Source of the DNA: Salminus brasiliensis | Taxonomy: Eukaryota; Chordata; Actinopteri; Characiformes; Bryconidae | Length of the DNA stretch: 64,000 bases | Assembly: GCF_030463535.1 (NCBI RefSeq) | Contig: NC_132878.1 | Coordinates: 39,338,054-39,402,053 of the forward strand | Direction: 5' to 3' | Part shown: in pieces, positions 11,119 through 23,059 of the stretch | Position numbering within the stretch: the first letter of the stretch is position 1 | Layout: every line of letters begins with the position of its first letter | Program-made: the position numbers and the translations under genes | Notes under the pieces: generated by a model | Databases searched by the model: none | What the model was told of the DNA's origin: nothing | The model's input: only the letters and a program-made list of their open reading frames with translations

Positions 11119-12212
11119 CTATAAGGTATAAGGAATGGGTATAATGTACAGGGAATAAGGAGCACTGCTGAGGGTGTAGGGAATGAGAACAGGGAGTACT
11201 GTGTAGGGCGTAATGTACAGGGAATAGGGAGCACTGCTGAGGGTGTAGGGAATGAGATCAGGGAGTACTGTGGAGGGCGTAATGTACAGGGAATAGGGAG
11301 CACTGCTGAGGGTGTAGGGAATGAGAACAGGGAGTACTGTGGAGGGTGTAATGTACAGGGAATAGGGAGCACTGCTGAGGGTGTAGGGAATGAGAACAGG
11401 GAGTACTGTGGAGGGCGTAATGTACAGGCAATAGGGAGCACTGCTGAGGGTGTAGGGAATGAGAACAGGGAGTACTGTGGAGGGTGTAATGTACAGGGAA
11501 TAGGGAGCACTGCTGAGGGTGTAGGGAATGAGAACAGGGAGTACTGTGGAGGGCGTAATGTACAGGGAATAGGGAGCACTGCTGAGGGTGTAGGGAATGA
11601 GAACAGGGAGTACTGTGGAGGGCGTAATGTACAGGGAATAGGGAGCACTGCTGAGGGTGTAGGGAATGAGAACAGGGAGTACTGTGGAGGACGTAATGTA
11701 CAGGGAATAGGGAGCACTGCTGAGGGTGTAGGGAATGAGATCAGGGAGTACTGTGGAGGGCGTAATGTACAGGGAATAGGGAGCACTGCTGAGGGTGTAG
11801 GGAATGAGAACAGGGAGTACTGTGGAGGGCGTAATGTACAGGGAATAGGGAGCACTGCTGAGGGTGTAGGGAATGAGAACAGGGAGTACTGTGGAGGGCG
11901 TAATGTACAGGGAATAGGGAGCACTGCTGAGGGTGTAGGGAATGAGAACAAGGAGTACTGTGGAGGGCGTAATGTACAGGGAATAGGGAGCACTGCTGAG
12001 GGTGTAGGGAATGAGAACAGGGAGTACTGTGGAGGGCGTAATGTACAGGGAATAGGGAGCACTGCTGAGGGTGTAGGGAATGAGAACAGGGAGTACTGTG
12101 GAGGGTGTAATGTACAGGGAATAAGGAGCACTGCTGAGGGTGTAGGGAATGAGAACAGGGAGTACTGTGGAGGGCGTAATGTACAGGGAATAGGGAGCAC
12201 TGCTGAGGGATT
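11119..12212. repeat. 69-bp minisatellite array (about 16 copies)
   Basis: Nearly identical 69-bp units built from GGGTGTAGGGAATGAGAACA, GGGAGTACTGTGGAGGGCGT, AATGTACAGGGAATAGGGAG and CACTGCTGA. Most copies differ by zero to two substitutions (for example AACAGG/ATCAGG, GGCGT/GGTGT). Each unit splits into two related halves of about 34 and 35 bp. The length is divisible by three, and two minus-strand frames stay open for 363 and 379 codons; they encode only 23-residue low-complexity repeats and are not considered genes. Confidence 0.97.
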
Positions 12213-13029
12213 TCGGATGTACAGTGGAGGGTAGTGTGGAGAATGTATGCAAGATCACTACTGACTGTAGTTGTGGAGAACAGGAGGGAAAAGAGTCAGA
12301 ATCTCTTTGGGGAGTATTCTCCTTTCTGGCAAGAGAGTAATTAAAACTGGATCATTAATGTCCCACTCAAGGGGCACATGCTTAAATTACCTCTCTACCA
12401 TTCCCTAAACGTGAATTACACATCTCACCAACATCAGAAAGCCGGAACATTTTTTTTTTTATCAGTGCTGAGATGTTTTCACTGCTCTTACAGACTTCAG
12501 AATTCAGCTCATCAAGAGCTCGGTAATTAGCTGATGATTTCAATCAACTTACACAATGGACCCCTTTTCAGGCCTGATTCGCCAATGTGTTCAATGATTT
12601 AGGGACGTTGTGACAGACACTTGGAGCTGTGGAAACCTTTAATTTATACAGAGTGCAGAGGAGGGTTTAATCATTTAAAAAAAAAAAAGGAAAGCTATTA
12701 ACTGTTAAAATGGGCAGGCAGCAGAGAGAGAATGACTATCATGACCCATCATTTTATAAACAGTGACTCAGCATGCAGCACCAACTCACAGCTCTCAGCA
12801 TAATGATGTATCAATCACTGGCACAATCTGAGAGTCGGCTTTTTCTCTTATCTAGTTGCTTCTCTCTGCGGAGAGCAACATAAGAAACCGGGGGCTCAAG
12901 CTCTATAAGCTGGTTCACAGGCCGATGTTGAATTCATCAGCTGCAGTACTGTTTACATATTTTGCTGAATATTGAAGGAAACACTTCTCCAGCAAACTCA
13001 TTTATTTATTTTGTCTTCAAGTGTTAATT

Positions 13030-13930
13030 CATGGCATGTGACACAAGTTTGGATGCCCTTCCAGTTATTGCTATTTTTTTTTAGATCTGAATGTAAGATT
13101 AACTGACTTTTAGGTCTGATTAGGACTTCTTAAGACTGATTAGGCAGACCGGACAACACAACTATGCGCTCCTTTAAGCAGCTGGTTGAGAATCTACAGC
13201 CTCAATCAGCCTCAGCAAAAACAAGGCAGTTGAGGAGAACCGTGGAGGACAAGGCAAGAACACCAAGGATCAACAACTGCTGCTTGTATGCTGGCATAAC
13301 ACAAATGACCTGCAGAGAAGTTAAGCTGACATAGGAGTGGTGGGGCACTGCTCTACTGTGCAACGTTACTCACCCAAACCATCTGCATGTTTATCAAAAG
13401 AGTCATCAGAAGGAAACCACACTCATCACAAGAGTAAAGGCCTCGGTCACAATCACCTTTGTTATTCTGCAGGTCAAAAAAGGGTGGCATTTAATGGGAA
13501 ATGCATGGAGGTGGATCTCCAGTGCTTTGTGGTTGTGTGGCAGTCAGTGTCAACAAACAGATTTTCCAGATAGATTGAAGAGTGCATACCAGTAAACATC
13601 AGCAGATTCAAGAAGAACATGTGACCCAGAGAGTCAGGAATCCAAAGCTCAAACGCAGCTGGCTTCCATAACTGGACAGTGATCAAACCTCAAAACGTAC
13701 CTCAAAATTGAGCTTTTTTGAGGAGCTTTTGAAATGGCTCACACAGTCCCATGACATTAGTCAGCACAACTGAGCATCTGTTGGTAGATTCTGGGCATGA
13801 ATGACACCTCAAGAATATCTCAGAACAAGACGCATTCAGTGAGGAAAAGTGGGTGAAAATTCCTCAAACAAGAATAGAAAGGCGTCAAGAAGTGTTTGCA
13901 GGCTGTGAAGGGAGTTGTGCAGCTACCATA
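13030..13930 (+). mobile_element. Tc1/mariner transposase remnant
   Basis: A degraded full-length-like copy. It has GTGGAGGACAAGGCAAGAAC (about 13242-13261) in the N-terminal region, the KRVAFNGKCMEV-like segment near 13490, and a C-terminal region with TGGCTCACACAGTCCCATGA (about 13735-13754) followed by a relic of the GGCATGA segment and AAAATTCCTCAAACAAGAAT (13856-13875). Multiple stops and frameshifts make it inactive. Confidence 0.8.
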
Positions 13931-15699
13931 ATAATTTCTGGAATAATTATTATATTTTTGTTTATTAGCTGTTCATTGACATTTGCGGAAAACTGTAATT
14001 TCACTAAAAGAACAATTAGCAACCGTATGGATATGAGCCGTTGTTCAGTCTTCTAGAAAGATAGTCCCACTGACAGTTTATTATTAGTAGAAATGGAGTG
14101 CCATATTTCATATCTGCTTAACTGAGATGAAAACAAGCTCACAGAGATAACAGACAGACACTCTTACAGAGAATGAGTGAGTGAGTGAGTGAGTGTTGGG
14201 GGAAGAGAGGTAGGCTGGATAGCAGCTGTGTGAAGGACATTACAGGACGAGTGTTCTGAGCCAGATCTCCCTCTGGGTGAGAACACCAATTCAGGCCACA
14301 GCGTTTAGATGCTGTCCACCTTTCTCTCCTCTGCCCCCAAGAACAGCTGCCCTACTTTCCCTTTCTCTCCCTCCCTCGTTCCCATCCAGCAATCTTTCTT
14401 TCATTTCTGAAGAGAGCCACTTTGCTGAACTAATTTCCCGCTTTCTTTTTTTTTTAAGGAAACAAGATGGCACCATTTGGAGCAGTCAAGGCTCTTGGCC
14501 AATGCGCACAAATATTGCAATCTGTGGTCACTGGGGACTATGAAATCTACTAGATAGACTTCCATAAAAAAAAAAAAAACATGTCTAGAGGCGAGGCGAG
14601 ACATGCGAGACACCTGCTCTGAGTCTGTGGTTAATAAAAAAGCTAAACATTTGATAATTGACATCTGGATCCAACTATGTACAGGCCCAATAGGCAGTCA
14701 TTTCCACAGGATTTCAAGTACTATAGAGGCACTGCTCAGGAATGTCAGTATACAACAGGGACTTATGCAAGCTTCCCTTAGGGGAAAGAGAGGCCACGAT
14801 TATTAAAATGACCCCCTATTGGTAACGAAAGCCTACTGTGTCTTGTTAAGTGTGAATTCAATTATTATTAGGAGCCAACTCAAGGAGCCGAGCTCCCCAA
14901 TGAACGGAAATGAGTTCAGTGGAAACCATTGTGATTCATTCTAGCAATAAAGTGCGGGCCCAACTTTTAATGAAAGTCTGGAATTGTTGAGAGGTAATGA
15001 GGCAAGGGAGCTCAGCGCAGTCGTGTTTTAGGTGCGCTTTGTCTGATTTGCTAACGAAAATTCTGCTGCCAGACAGCCACTTAGAACCTTAAACGTACTA
15101 GAACCGCCACATGCTCTCAGTAAAACAAAGCCTGTCAAGAGTGTCTTTAACTGGTCCAGCAGCTACACTGACTGTTCAACTGTGAGGAATGAGGCTTTCA
15201 TCAGGAGCATGATCGACAAAACAAGCAGAACACATTCTACTGTATAATCTATAACAGAATTTGATAGGTTGGTATATGACAACAACTACACACACACACA
15301 CACATTATACATATTTGTAAGGTCCTGAGAATTTCCCGTAGATTGGGGTCTTTCTGCCACTGCTGATAGACCTGCATAACCGTACTCTTCCCTACATCTG
15401 CAAATTCAGCTACTTCCTTCACACTATGGTCTCTTTGGCATGCCTAAATGCAGTCACTCCTTTTAGCCAATCAACAACATCCAAACAATCCAATGAGACA
15501 CACCCCACAGGTATTTATAGCCCCATCATCCTCGCGCAGTGTCATCTGAAAGAGTTACTACCGTAAACACGCAAGGAGACTTATAGTTAGTTATAGCATA
15601 TAGTATTTAAGGTGCAAATTCAGTCAAATTTGAAATTTAGATAATAAATAAAATAGTGCAACACCTTAACTAAAATCATTTAGCGTCTTGTGCGAAATA

Positions 15700-16090
15700 C
15701 TGGACACTAGCAGGATTTTTGGTCCACTCTTCTTTACCAAATTGCTATAATTCAGCCACATTAGAGGGCTTTCAAGCATGAACTCATTTAATGTTCTGCC
15801 GAAGTATGAGGTACGAGTCTTCTTGGGCTAGGTTAAGAAAATCACAGTACCACCACCATGTTTGACTGCTGTTTAAGCTTTACACCAGATGTATTGACTC
15901 CTGTCTTCCAAAGAAGTCCACTTTTGACTCATCGGTCCACAGAGTCATTAATGAATGCTGTCCAAGGCCTACAGTTCCTTAGATGCAGCACTTGTTTTTC
16001 TGGTCCTCCTGGATAATTATGCTAAGTTGGCAACAATTTCTTCTTTTAGAGACAATGGCTGTCGCTGTGGAGTCCATTTTTGGCATTAAT
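15700..16090 (-). mobile_element. Tc1/mariner remnant
   Basis: Read on the minus strand it contains the DDE-region segment: the complement of 'gactcatcggtccacagagt' (15926-15945), that is ACTCTGTGGACCGATGAGTC (VDR/TDES region), and the complement of 'caccaccatgtttgactgct' (15851-15870), the usual KHGGG stretch. Both ends are missing. Confidence 0.7.
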
Positions 16091-16339
16091 TATTATTATT
16101 ATCCTATTCAACACTCTAGTTTAACTGATCTCAACTCTTAACTAAATGTGATTATTTGGAGGAGTACCTTACTAATATTTTTTTTCACACAGGGCCGACT
16201 GGTGTTTATTTATCCTGTTATACACACTGTTTTCACAACACTGTATATTTGACCCATACTCATATCACAAATCCTTAGTAGATCCTAAGTATGTGTCTTG
16301 AGATTTACACTAAGAAAGGTGTCCGATAAACTGCTAGCC

Positions 16340-16830
16340 TACTCAACCATCCCTCAGAGGCCTAGCGATCAGGTGAAATACCATAACAACCACATAGCAA
16401 CACCATAGCAAGATAGCACCACCAATTAAAATCTCCAACATTCCAACATTCCAGTTCACATGGAATGCAGCATAAAAGCTAATTCTCCTCGAACCTTGCT
16501 TTCCTCACAATTTTCCCTCAATTTAGCTGTGTCCAATTCCACCTCCTAGCTCGAGATTCCCACTTTCACACAATGCTACCAGTGCTAAGAGAGTGAAGGC
16601 TAGCATTAACAATGACATTTTAAGCATCTGTTTGTACCTCAGCTACTCCTACTAGCCTACCCAACCATCACTCAGTGCCCTAGCAACCCTATATAGCAAC
16701 ATAGCAATACTTCAGCAATCTCTTGTAATACCATATCATATGAATAGCCCAGCAAGCACATACCAGTGGTTCAGATGCAGCTTAGCGACCACCTAGATTA
16801 CCATAAGAACCACCTAGCAGTATAGTTAGT
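16340..16830. repeat. Degenerate 'tagcaacc' repeat related to the duplication at 17464-18400
   Basis: Contains CATCACTCAGTGCCCTAGCA (about 16668-16687), TTCAGCAATCTC, GAATAGCCCAGCAA and ACCACCTAGATTACCATAAG (about 16789-16808), all recurring in the 383-bp tandem copies downstream of the stop codon. It is the diverged, older relative and lies at the end of the last mettl24 intron. Confidence 0.8.
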
Positions 16831-16918
16831 TGTATAAGTGGATTGTCAGGTGTCGCTGATTTACTGCTTGCTTGTACAAAAAGTGCTCAATGAACGGTTG
16901 CCTTTCTGTCTCTTGCAG

Positions 16919-17239
16919 GTGGACGTGCTGAAGGTGGACATGGAGAGCGCAGAATGGAAAATTCTAGAGAATCTGATTCTGGAAGGAGTCTTGCCCTCAG
17001 TGGGCCTCCTGCTCCTCGAGGTCCACGTGCACTGGCCGGGGTTTGAAGTGAGCGGAGACGAGCCATCTGTGGTGCGCTATTGGTTCAGCCTGCTGAGGGA
17101 GCTGGAGCGAGCTCACTTCTGCCTCTACCACAGCTACAGCAACCCTGCGAAACCACACCTCTTTCTTCACAGGAACCTGCACAATGCCAGCAGCAGCTAC
17201 ATACTGGGCTGGGTCAACACCCGCTACTCTCCGCAGTGA
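16919..17239 (+). CDS. mettl24: mettl24, last coding exon (C-terminal half of methyltransferase domain)
   Basis: After a TCTTGCAG acceptor the exon opens in phase 0 with [20 protein letters not shown], equivalent to the D-x-[LIV]-K-x-D-x-E-G/S-x-E signature of FkbM/Methyltransf_21 proteins. It continues [17 protein letters not shown], then [12 protein letters not shown] and a C-terminus [17 protein letters not shown] before TGA (17237-17239). There are 106 residues with no internal break, and the length and end fit what I recall of vertebrate METTL24. No AATAAA is evident in the next kilobase, so the 3' UTR end is unknown and may include part of the tandem duplication that starts about 225 bases downstream. 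The gene converges on cdc40; stop-to-stop distance is about 6.2 kb. Confidence 0.95.
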   Translation: MDVLKVDMESAEWKILENLILEGVLPSVGLLLLEVHVHWPGFEVSGDEPSVVRYWFSLLRELERAHFCLYHSYSNPAKPHLFLHRNLHNASSSYILGWVNTRYSPQ

Positions 17240-17463
17240 CGACAAACAACTGGCCAGACATTTCAGTCTGGAGAAATGGAGTTTAGCAGAAAACCGGCCA
17301 GTAGAATTTAGATACAGAAACATAAGCCAAACAACAAGGAATGGTTAATGAGACGGAGTAAACATGTGACGGATTGCTTTCCTCCTCGTACTACTTCTTA
17401 TCGTAGAGGGTATTTTACCCATTGGGGGTGAGCAAGGGAACGAGAGCGGAGGAGAGCGCTGTA

Positions 17464-18400
17464 ATTGCTTCTAGGAGCTCATCAGTGTCTCGTGTGAAGG
17501 TTTTTCTTCCAGAGGTCACATAGTCACTGGCATCGCCTTATCTAATGTTGGCTGCTTGCCAGGAGCGTGCCCCTCTGCCTTTTTCGCTTGAAGAATACAC
17601 CAAGAGCTATGAGCCAAAACGTCTCTCATTGTTTACCAACCATCACTCAGTGCCCTAGCAACCAGGTGAAATATCATAGGCACCCCATAGCAACACTTCA
17701 GCAATCTCTTGTAATACCACATCATCTGAATAGCCCAGCAACCATATACCAATGGTTCAGCTGCAGCTTAGCAACCACCTAGATTACCATAAGAACCACC
17801 TAGCAAGACCTTTGCAACCATCTGGATACCAAGATGGTTTCAAGGAGCCAAGATTGCTTCTAGGAGCTCATCAGTGTCAAGGTTTTTTCTTCCAGAGGTC
17901 ACATAGTCACTGGCATCGCCTTATCTAATGTTGGCTGCTTGCCAGGAGCGTGCCCCTCTGCCTTTTTCGCTTGAAGAATACACCAAGAGCTATGAGCCAA
18001 AACGTCTCTCATTGTTTACCAACCATCACTCAGTGCCCTAGCAACCAGGTGAAATATCATAGGAACCCCATAGCAACACTTCAGCAATCTCTTGTAATAC
18101 CACATCATCTGAATAGCCCAGCAACCATATACCAATGGTTCAGCTGCAGCTTAGCAACCACCTAGATTACCATAAGAACCACCTAGCAAGACCTTTGCAA
18201 CCATCTGGATACCAAGATGGTTTCTAGGAGACAAGATTGCTTCTAGGAGCTCATCAGTGTCAAGGTTTTTTCTTCCAGAGGTCACATAGTCACTGGTATC
18301 TCCTTATCTAATGTTGGCTGCTTGCCAGGAGCGTGACCCTCTGCCTTTTTCGCTTGAAGAATACACCAAGAGCTATGAGCCAAAACGTCTCTCATTGTTT
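17464..18400. repeat. Tandem duplication, 383-bp unit (two full copies plus a third partial)
   Basis: ATTGCTTCTAGGAGCTCATC begins near 17464, 17853 and 18236, spacings of 389 and 383. Copies 1 and 2 differ at only a few sites (for example 'gcaccccatag' against 'gaaccccatag' near 17670 and 18063; CAAGGAGCC against CTAGGAGAC at the end). Copy 3 stops at GTTTACCA near 18400. The near-identity implies a recent event. Two matching 71-codon open frames (17567-17782, 17950-18165) are simply the same sequence duplicated. Confidence 0.95.
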
Positions 18401-18749
18401 ACCATTGGACGATGAGTTCTAACACTACCCTGCCACATGAAGGCGCTACATTAGCCTGGGTGGAGTTATTTAGATGCTTCAGAATAGTACTATATGACAT
18501 CCATCAAGAGGGGGAATAACAATCCTTTACCAGTGTTTTATGGTGAATCTAACTTTTTATGTCCCAGATTAGCATTGTTAGCGATACCAGGTCATGCATC
18601 ATATGATATTTTGCCCATCCAACTACCATGGAAACATGTCCACATTACTGTGTGTATGACTGATTTAAGAAGACGCAAACCTATAGAAGTGCCAATAAGC
18701 TGTATACTCTTAATGTGCGATGCGGCCATCTTGAATTTTGAACTCCATT

Positions 18750-18995
18750 GAAGGAGAATGTTAACTGCCAACTGTGTTGCGTCAGCTAACGGATGCCCAC
18801 ACCAGACACCCACTCCACAGTGATGGTGGAGACAGAAGGCCATTTACCAACCCAGAGAAAGTAAGGTCAACTATGCGCTGTAAGACTCTCAGCCACAGAT
18901 TGCTGTGGCATTACCAAGGATGGAACCTGCCATCTCCTGAGGATGGGTTCAACATAAAGGCAGTTGCGCCACTCAGGGGAGTACCTACATTTACG
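18750..18995 (-). mobile_element. SINE-like remnant, tRNA-related end on the minus strand
   Basis: The block ends ATGGAACCTGCCATCTCCTG ... GCGCCACTCAGGGG (about 18919-18980), which on the minus strand resembles a tRNA-derived SINE head. The body (ACACCCACTC, GGTGGAGACAGAAGGCCATT) is similar in order to the repeat at 22150-22570. Strongly diverged. Confidence 0.5.
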
Positions 18996-21589
18996 TGAAC
19001 ATTTACAATTTAAGGCAATTTAGCAGACGCTTATATTCAGAGAGACTAGGATCCAAAACATAGCTCTAAGCTTAGACACTACTAACCACAAGTCAGTATG
19101 GAGAGCATAATACATGAACTTAACCACTGAACATTCCCACATTACATTTTACCGCCATGTTAGATTGTACCCTGTGGTCTTGTAGGTTGCAGATTGATTT
19201 TATATTTAAACCACAATTCAGTTGTCCAGAGCATTTATGCCTGAAATCTATTTTAATTGAGATATGTTCCCACCACTGCACCACCATATCAACATATCAT
19301 CACAGTAGCTAGCTAGCTAACGTCTCTGACGTGCATGCAAAGGTAGCGCTACCGAAAGTACATCTTTTTGCACTGGGACTGTTAATGTGGAATTACATAT
19401 TACTGTACTTCACTAAAACGTTGAATGTATGAAGTGAAAACACACATTTTCGGTGAGAACAGGCCGATTTGGGACCGCTAAATCGATGAACCGTCTACTG
19501 CTAATGCTAACTATCATAGCCAAGTTACCCGAAACATGAACTTGCCACAGCATGAACACAGCAGCATTCAACAAGGGTCACGGGTATATTCAACTAGCGT
19601 TAATGTCTTTATTTGCTTTATGTTTTGTAAAACGTAGATAGTAGCTTTAATTCTTTAACAAGAGGCAGTTTTTTGGGAAAGTGTTGGTGTGTTGTGAGCA
19701 TTAGGAAAATGAGTACTAGCAGGGCTGCTAACTCCCCCGCACTGGCTGGGAGCCTCACACAATTCGGGTCAATCTTAGCTCCCGCAAAACTATTATTTCC
19801 AGCAAATATTAAAATTCAAAACAAACAAAAAATGGATCCAAGTACCCTCTGAGGAATTGTGGAAAACCAGCATTGTGGTATTAATGTTTAGTTCTGGGGG
19901 TTAGTAGCTAACAGAGTAATGTAGCAGCTGAATGCTCTGCTCACAGCGTCTTAGAGACACCATCAAATCACAGCTGTCTGATATTTGATTTTATTGTCTG
20001 TAGATAGAATTACGATGCCATCATTGTTGTGCATCCCTTTCCTTGGGCTGGGCTGGATAAAGGAACTAGGAGAACAATCTCACCGGGTTGAAAGCACAGG
20101 GAATGGGGGTGGGGGGTCGAGAGGACAGTACGGGCCTACAGATTCGACGATGCTTCAGTATCCTCGCTCTGGAAAAGCATCTTCAGGAGGGGTTCAGCCG
20201 CTGTTTCGCACCATCACCTTCACACAAGATGACTAAGGGAAGGCAGGCTAGCTAGAAACAGCATGTGACATGATTATACAAACAGGCTTTACTTTTTAAT
20301 GGAAAATAAAGAAAGGAGGAGACAAGAAGCAGTGGAACTGACTGACCTGGAATGTGTGTGCGAGATAAGGCTTAGGCTTTTAATAATGAGTACGCTTTCC
20401 CAAGTGCAGTACAAAAACACAGAAACAAACAAATAAACAAACAAACAGACCTCCCTCTCAGTGCTCAACTAGGCAATGGTTTTTCAGTCAAAATTGATGT
20501 CAAATCTTCAGTCGCACTTTGAGGATTATGCCTCGCAACGAAAGCAGAAGCCTGGGCAGCCGTCTAATTAAACCCAGCAAATAAATAAATGTGTTCTGGA
20601 GGAGAGGAAAAACAAACAAAAAAAAAGATAAGTGTGAAAAAGAGAGGACAAAAATAAGGACTTTGCTGCAGGAGTAGCTTTGTTTGTCTTATGTGGTTCA
20701 GATATAAACAAACAAACAAACAAATAAACAAATAAACAATTCTCAATCCTCGTGACCGGACACAAAGTGAGCTCATCTTGCAGAGGAAATTTGACTTGAT
20801 TGGAAAACACAGCGGAGGTTATTTAAAGGGAAGGCACGGAGCAAGACGCCGGAACATTAGACAAGGACTGATTAGTCAGCATAGCCATTCTCCTCTGTTA
20901 TTAATGACTGCTGTGCCTGTCTGAACGCTTCAAATAAAGAACAAAAGCATACACACACACACCACTGATGCCCAAATGAGCTACAAAATTAATTGCGCTG
21001 TAACACTTAGTGTTTTTTCTCTTGGCTATGTAAACGGTAAACGCTGAGTTTCCTTAAAGTTGGGAAGCAGGGAGTGAGCTGCAAACTAATGCAGGGTCAA
21101 AGCTCCAAGTTTAACACCTAGTCCCGTACTATGTACTGGCAGTTTTGACAGTACTTGGACAGATCATTCAGTACATCTTATTGATCAGATTGATATTACT
21201 CAAGATTCCCCCTGAATCCTGTAAAGTAACTAAGTGTTGTTGATTCCTCATCAGTTCAATATGCTTAAAAATAACCCTCTGAGAGCTAGCCTGACTAAAG
21301 TAGCCTACTGTTCATATCCTCCCAGATTCCAAATTGTACTGAAGATGCAATTAAATATTTTTTGATCAGATATGTCCGCATTTGAAATCAATTCACATAA
21401 CCGAATTATACTGAATGAATCACTATTGGTAGTCTTAGCAGCAAAAATCTTCAGACCGTCTTTGTAAAATAAAAAAAAACTGAATAGTTTTCCTCTCCTT
21501 TGCCACTGAGAATTGTTCAGTTGCAGATGAAGGTTTATATTACACTCATCATGGCAATATTGGGCTTTCAGTGCTTTCTTGTCCAACAG

Positions 21590-21900
21590 TTAAGCATGGT
21601 GGTGGTGGCATCATGCCTAGGGGGTTGTATTGCTGCCGGTGAAACATGGTACATTGCATAAAGTGGATGGAATAATGAAGAAGGACTCAGAATACTTCAA
21701 CACCACCTCAAAGCATTAGCTAGACCCCAAAAACACACGTCAATGGGGGTTGTGTAAAGCCATTCCTAAAACCCTGACCTCAAACCTACTGGAAAGATAC
21801 ATACAGTGCTAAAAGGCATGTCTGCGGCACAAAACCAACATTTGCACAGCAAGCCTGTCAAGAAGAGTGGTCAAATATTCAATTCATACTCAGAATTCTT
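21590..21900 (+). mobile_element. Tc1/mariner fragment
   Basis: Carries AAGCATGGTGGTGGTGGCAT (21593-21612), which encodes the KHGGGGI region of Tc1 transposases, then a degraded stretch ending around AAGAAGAGTGGTCAAATATT (about 21860-21879), the usual C-terminal EEWS-type region. Frame broken; ends absent. Confidence 0.7.
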
Positions 21901-22149
21901 CCAGAAGCTTGTTGATTGTTACCAAAAGCTTCCAGTCAAGGTGCAGCTTGCCAACTGACATGCAACCCAATATAAGATGTTCTGCATGTATATGTTCTGC
22001 ACCAAACGTTCCTATATTACAGATGCAACTTCTTGTGTTCTTCCTACAACATTACAAAAGAGCAGGTTAATAAATTCCACTGTTGCTATGACATTCATAT
22101 CCTTGGTAGGTGTCTAAACTTCTGACCAACTTCTGCAGTATTTAAATTG

Positions 22150-22570
22150 CATTTATTTTCACCCAATTTCCTCCCTAATTGTAGCTGAGCCAGTTAACCC
22201 ACCCATTCACTCACTCGCTCACTACGACTTCCCTATCACTAGCAATACTCCCTATACTAACAGGGCGAAGACAAGCACATGCCTCCTCCAATACATGTGA
22301 AATTAGCCACCGCCTCGTTTCAAACTGCTGCTAATGCATCATCACCAAGTAGCTAACGAGGCTGGAGGGAAGAACAGGATCCCTAGCTCCGATACATCAG
22401 CCAACTGACGCCTGTGCCGGCCAGCAACGCAATGGGAGCAAAAAGGGGAAAGAGAGAGCAGCATCTACCCAACCAGAGTGTGCATGGCCTATTGTGTTCT
22501 CAGGTTCCGGGTGTTGATGGCCAAGCCGCAATCCTTGGGCCATAGTGCAAGTGTCTTAGTCTGCTTAGGC
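22150..22570 (-). mobile_element. SINE (ostariophysan-type), tRNA-like head on minus strand
   Basis: Begins CACCCAATTTCCTCCCTAAT (22160-22179) and contains GCACATGCCTCCTCCAATAC (22275-22294), then AGCATCTACCCAACC and ends near AGTCTGCTTAGGC. I recall this series of blocks from a high-copy repeat in characiform and siluriform genomes; the right end, read on the minus strand, is the tRNA-like promoter. Related fragments lie at 16500-16600, 28990-29170 and 57440-57620. Confidence 0.65.
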
Positions 22571-22917
22571 ACAATTAAATCAATTTTTCCATTCATTTTT
22601 CATATTCTAAAATGTACTGTAATAAATGTAAGAATTTAATATAGAAATTGTATTATTAGGATGCTTAAAATTATTTGAAGAATTGCATCTAACCCAAGAA
22701 GAATTTACCATAGCGAATCATCCAGCTACGCACTGTTTAACATGGGTGACCCAGAGCTGAACTCATATGCTGACTCAAACTGCAAGTCAAAAAATAATAA
22801 TTAAAAAAATAATACTAAATAATAATAAAATTAAATATATTATTCAGCTGAGGCCTTTCTCTAGTTCAGATATCAGCAATAACTACACACAAATCAATGG
22901 AAAATGTACAAAAATGT

Positions 22918-22923
22918 TTTATT
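22918..22923 (-). terminator. cdc40: Candidate polyadenylation signal of cdc40
   Basis: TTTATT on the plus strand is AATAAA on the cdc40 strand, about 545 bases after the stop codon. Just downstream on that strand (about 22881-22893) lies TTTGTGTGTAGTT, a GT-rich element of the type needed for cleavage. I saw no other AATAAA between it and the stop. The predicted 3' UTR would contain the MITE at 23060-23210. Confidence 0.6.
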
Positions 22924-23059
22924 ATCTGGAGAAAGAGTCAATCTGATGACAATCTGAAGAAGCATGTTAAAACCGATAAACACTGCTTTCGTAACTCCTC
23001 ATTAACAATGCAACGAAAACCACAAATGCCTATCCTCCACTGCTACTGTACAATACAGT

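Larger units (their letters stand above)
7903..16918 (+). other. mettl24: Last intron of mettl24 (9.0 kb)
   Basis: Bounded by a GTGACC donor and a TCTTGCAG acceptor. It contains two Tc1/mariner remnants on the plus strand, one on the minus strand, the 69-bp minisatellite and a MITE end. The remainder (for example 10000-11100, 12250-13000, 14000-15300) shows no gene; a (GAGT)n tract lies near 14171-14195 and a short (CA)n near 15291-15304. Confidence 0.85.
17240..22917. other. Convergent intergenic region mettl24 / cdc40
   Basis: No coding exon seen. It contains the 383-bp duplication, two SINE-like blocks and a Tc1 remnant, plus AACAAACA-rich tracts near 20419-20450 and 20707-20738. The stretches 19100-20400 and 20800-21580 look like unique noncoding sequence with no feature I can name; a GCTAGCTAGCTAA run lies near 19308-19320. 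Confidence 0.7.

Noticed and set aside
11119..12212. CRISPR-like array
   Set aside because: Units are contiguous with no unique spacers, and the context is a vertebrate intron.
11109..12258. Open frames of 363 and 379 codons on the minus strand
   Set aside because: They lie wholly inside the 69-bp tandem array and owe their length to a period divisible by three; there is no splice or promoter support and no non-repetitive domain.
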